Of a DNA stretch of 64,000 nt, positions 62,004 to 64,000 are shown piece after piece. Every line of letters starts with the position of its first letter. Position 1 is the first letter of the stretch. Made by a program: the position numbers and the translations under genes. Source of the DNA: JAGQVA01 sp033764335 (GTDB lineage Bacteria; Bacteroidota; Bacteroidia; J057); the NCBI GenBank assembly GCA_033764335.1, contig JANRJC010000010.1, forward strand, positions 1-64,000, read 5' to 3'. Below the pieces are notes generated by a model, which worked only from the letters and a program-made list of their open reading frames with translations, was not told the DNA's origin and did not search any database.

Positions 62004-62906
62004 TTATACGTCAAAATCCATATTCGGAAGGTTTGCCGGGGCATTTTGAAGGATATTATAAACACCGGAAGTGTTGAGTACCGCAATGGGGTCTCCGCCG
62101 CCGTCCAGGAAAAACTCAGCAGTAAGCCGGAAATTATACGCCTGCCCGACAGGCCGGTTTTCCGCACTCGGATAAGGTAACAGCACTTCTATGGGGCGGC
62201 GGGTTAAAATTTCACCAGATACATAGTCAACTCCGGTAACAGATTGGCCTTTTGCCTGGTTTTGGGTATCAATATCAAATTTACCAAATACCGTAAAACC
62301 GCCTACTTCCATATCGGAAGACCAGTCTATCATCATACCCACTCCATTCTCTCCGGGAACCACATTGGTGATGGAAACCTCGAAAGGGCCATCCGGCCGG
62401 GTTGGAAAACTCCCGGACTGGTTATTTCCGGCAAAATAAGTGATATGATCTTCCGTGGTGGACTCATATTCAGTAATACTCGTCTCCACAACATGCTGAG
62501 TATTGTCATCGAAAGTAAAAGTCGTTTTTATATGAACGATTCCATTTGCGGGATTTCCGTGATCTGGTTCAATACACGGCAAAATCAGAGCAAATTCGGA
62601 GTTGGGCAATATGCGGATTGGTGCACTATGGCCGTTATTGACATTTACTGCTGCACGAAAAAAGGTAGCCGAACTGGTTGACACAACCGAATCATCGCTT
62701 GAGTCAATCAATTCGACTTCAAACTCAATCTGATAAACGTCTTTTGGGTCGTCGGGAGGTGTGATAACAATTCGGTGGGCTTGAAACCCGCCACCGGTCA
62801 GGGTACGAGAGTAAGTAACCATATAAAGGGTCTTTCCCGAAGGGCCACCCCCGGTAGGGCCGGCCATATCAAAAAGGGGCAATGAAAAAAAAGAGGGAAT
62901 ACTCAT
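62004..62906 (-). CDS. Beta-rich protein of unknown function
   Basis: A 300-residue protein with no recognised family. It has no signal peptide: the N-terminus is MSIPSFFSLPLFDMAGPTGGG. The sequence is made of short beta-strand-like segments with many polar and acidic residues (YQIEFEVELIDSSDDSVVST, VVPGENGVGMMIDWSSDMEVGGFTVFG). A soluble all-beta cytoplasmic or secreted protein is likely. It is a single-gene unit closed by its own terminator. Confidence 0.6.
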   Translation of the reverse strand: MSIPSFFSLPLFDMAGPTGGGPSGKTLYMVTYSRTLTGGGFQAHRIVITPPDDPKDVYQIEFEVELIDSSDDSVVSTSSATFFRAAVNVNNGHSAPIRILPNSEFALILPCIEPDHGNPANGIVHIKTTFTFDDNTQHVVETSITEYESTTEDHITYFAGNNQSGSFPTRPDGPFEVSITNVVPGENGVGMMIDWSSDMEVGGFTVFGKFDIDTQNQAKGQSVTGVDYVSGEILTRRPIEVLLPYPSAENRPVGQAYNFRLTAEFFLDGGGDPIAVLNTSGVYNILQNAPANLPNMDFDV

Positions 62907-63063
62907 GATGTTAGGGCTTTATTATTGGGTTTATGATTATTTGCTGTAAGGACTGCTCGTTTTAGACGGGAACGAAGACAGGATTATCAATAAAAAATAC
63001 CTGAAAGTTGAAAAAAATGTCTTTTTTCAACCCGTGAAGTATCCTTCTTATAAAACTTTCCTC

Positions 63064-64000
63064 ATGAAGCGACTAGTTGGCATTTTTTTCTCCGTTTTTT
63101 TCTTTTTAAGCTTCCTCGTTACCCGGATTTCCGCTCAGGATAACCGCCAAAATTACCGGCTGTTTATTTTTCCTACGGATGACCTTATCGAGGTGGACGG
63201 CAAACTCGACGAACCCGTATGGAAAACCGCCGGGCATGCCGAAAATTTCCACCGTGTTTTACCCATTGATACCGGGTTTGCTACCCACAAGACCGAAGTG
63301 ATCGTAACTTACAACGACGACCATTTTTATATGGCCATTATATGCTGGGATACTTTGCCCGGAAAACGACCGGTAGAGTCCCTCCGCAGAGATTTTGCTT
63401 TTGGGCGAAATGAAAATTTCCTCGCTTTTATTGATACCTATAATGACAAAACCAACGGGTTTTCTTTCGGCATTTCTTCCTCCGGCGCGCAGTGGGACGG
63501 CATTCAATCAAATGGCGGGGCGGTTTCCCTTGACTGGGATTGCAAATGGAAGTCTGCCGTCCAGAATTACCCCGACCGGTGGGTAGCCGAATTTGAAATT
63601 CCCTTCCGCAGTATTCGTTATCGCGAAGGCGTAGGCGAATGGGGCATAAACTTCAGCCGTCTCGCCCTGAAGGGCAATGAAAAATCCAGTTGGGCGCCCG
63701 TGCCTCGGCAATTCCCCACGGCCAACCTTGCCTTTACCGGAACCCTCGTTTGGGACAATCCTCCTCCTAAACTGGGCACACGCTTTTCCGTCATCCCCTA
63801 CGTCTCCGGGCGGGGATCGCAAAATGTCGAAGCCGGAGAAAAAATAAACCCCGGCGGAGACGTGGGGCTGGACGCAAAAGTTACCCTTTCCACCTCGATG
63901 AATCTCGACCTTACCCTGAATCCCGATTTTTCGCAGGTAGAAGTAGATCAGCAAGTGACGAACCTCGATCGGTTTGAACTGTTTTTCCCCGAAAGAAGGC
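63064..64000 (+). CDS. CBM9-like / DUF5916 outer-membrane protein (partial)
   Basis: The gene starts at ATG 63064 and runs past the window end. The signal peptide MKRLVGIFFSVFFFLSFLVTRISAQ is followed by a CBM9-like domain: IEVDGKLDEPVWKTAGHAENF, VIVTYNDDHFYMAIICWD, WVAEFEIPFRSIRY, GINFSRLALK. The DUF5916 beta-barrel part then begins (TRFSVIPYVSGRG, NLDLTLNPDFSQVEVD, NLDRFELFFPERR). Such Bacteroidota outer-membrane proteins are common and of uncertain function. Upstream lies a perfect 9-bp inverted repeat TTGAAAAAA / TTTTTTCAA (63008-63016 and 63022-63030). Confidence 0.85.
   Translation, partial: MKRLVGIFFSVFFFLSFLVTRISAQDNRQNYRLFIFPTDDLIEVDGKLDEPVWKTAGHAENFHRVLPIDTGFATHKTEVIVTYNDDHFYMAIICWDTLPGKRPVESLRRDFAFGRNENFLAFIDTYNDKTNGFSFGISSSGAQWDGIQSNGGAVSLDWDCKWKSAVQNYPDRWVAEFEIPFRSIRYREGVGEWGINFSRLALKGNEKSSWAPVPRQFPTANLAFTGTLVWDNPPPKLGTRFSVIPYVSGRGSQNVEAGEKINPGGDVGLDAKVTLSTSMNLDLTLNPDFSQVEVDQQVTNLDRFELFFPERR

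Overview
The window comes from a member of the Bacteroidota. The evidence is two SusC/SusD outer-membrane uptake pairs, a secreted protein with a type IX secretion (T9SS) style C-terminus, many lipoproteins, and a tmRNA whose tag ends in NYALAA. The mix of Rhs cassettes, three caspase/CHAT-type proteases and a diversified FGE-fold protein would suit a Saprospira- or Cytophaga-like, perhaps filamentous, organism. That placement is inference.

Layout. 1-3.9 kb: a decayed Rhs (polymorphic toxin) array with two small lipoproteins in immunity-gene positions and one toxin tip with an M91-type HExxH metallopeptidase motif. Its reading frames are interrupted at four sites by 28-30 nt elements. 3.9-8.7 kb (minus): a SusC/SusD pair. 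8.9-11.9 kb (minus): a WD40-caspase protein. 12.0-12.4 kb (minus): the tmRNA gene. 12.6-24.4 kb: mostly housekeeping and envelope genes (DUF1573 protein, polytopic membrane protein, T9SS-type secreted protein, cell-wall amidase, LptD, PD40 propeller, CBM20-CBM20-GH77 glucanotransferase).

24.4-28.3 kb is an island made of dispersed intergenic repeats around one large gene. That gene encodes an N-terminal caspase, a coiled coil with an internal 77-bp duplication, and a C-terminal FGE-sulfatase/C-type-lectin fold. Its last ~35 codons look like the variable region of a diversity-generating retroelement (DGR): every likely mutated position is an NNC codon in a locally GC-rich block. No template repeat or reverse transcriptase was seen in the window, so the protein would be a remote (trans) target. 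A 195-bp direct repeat of about 97% identity flanks the locus.

28.3-38 kb: an NtrC/NtrB-type two-component pair followed by a pseudo-receiver protein, a SIR2-like protein, an orphan FecR N-terminal fragment, dihydroorotase, a deoxynucleoside kinase, xylose isomerase and a divergent NUDIX-fold sugar regulator. 37.9-56.7 kb: a LacI-type regulator, then a SusC/SusD pair, a terminator-like hairpin and eight tightly packed genes (VCBS/ASPIC lipoprotein, SDR dehydrogenase, enolase-superfamily enzyme, NTF2-RidA fusion, creatininase-like amidohydrolase, HGSNAT-like acyltransferase, sulfatase, DUF5107-TPR protein). This looks like a catabolic locus for a modified sugar or small glycoside, without any recognisable glycoside hydrolase.

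56.7-61.9 kb (minus): a TPR-CHAT protease with a C-terminal membrane anchor, followed by a MotA-like and a MotB-like gene that overlap by 4 nt. This is a candidate membrane-linked conflict or signalling module. The window ends in the start of a CBM9-like/DUF5916 outer-membrane protein.
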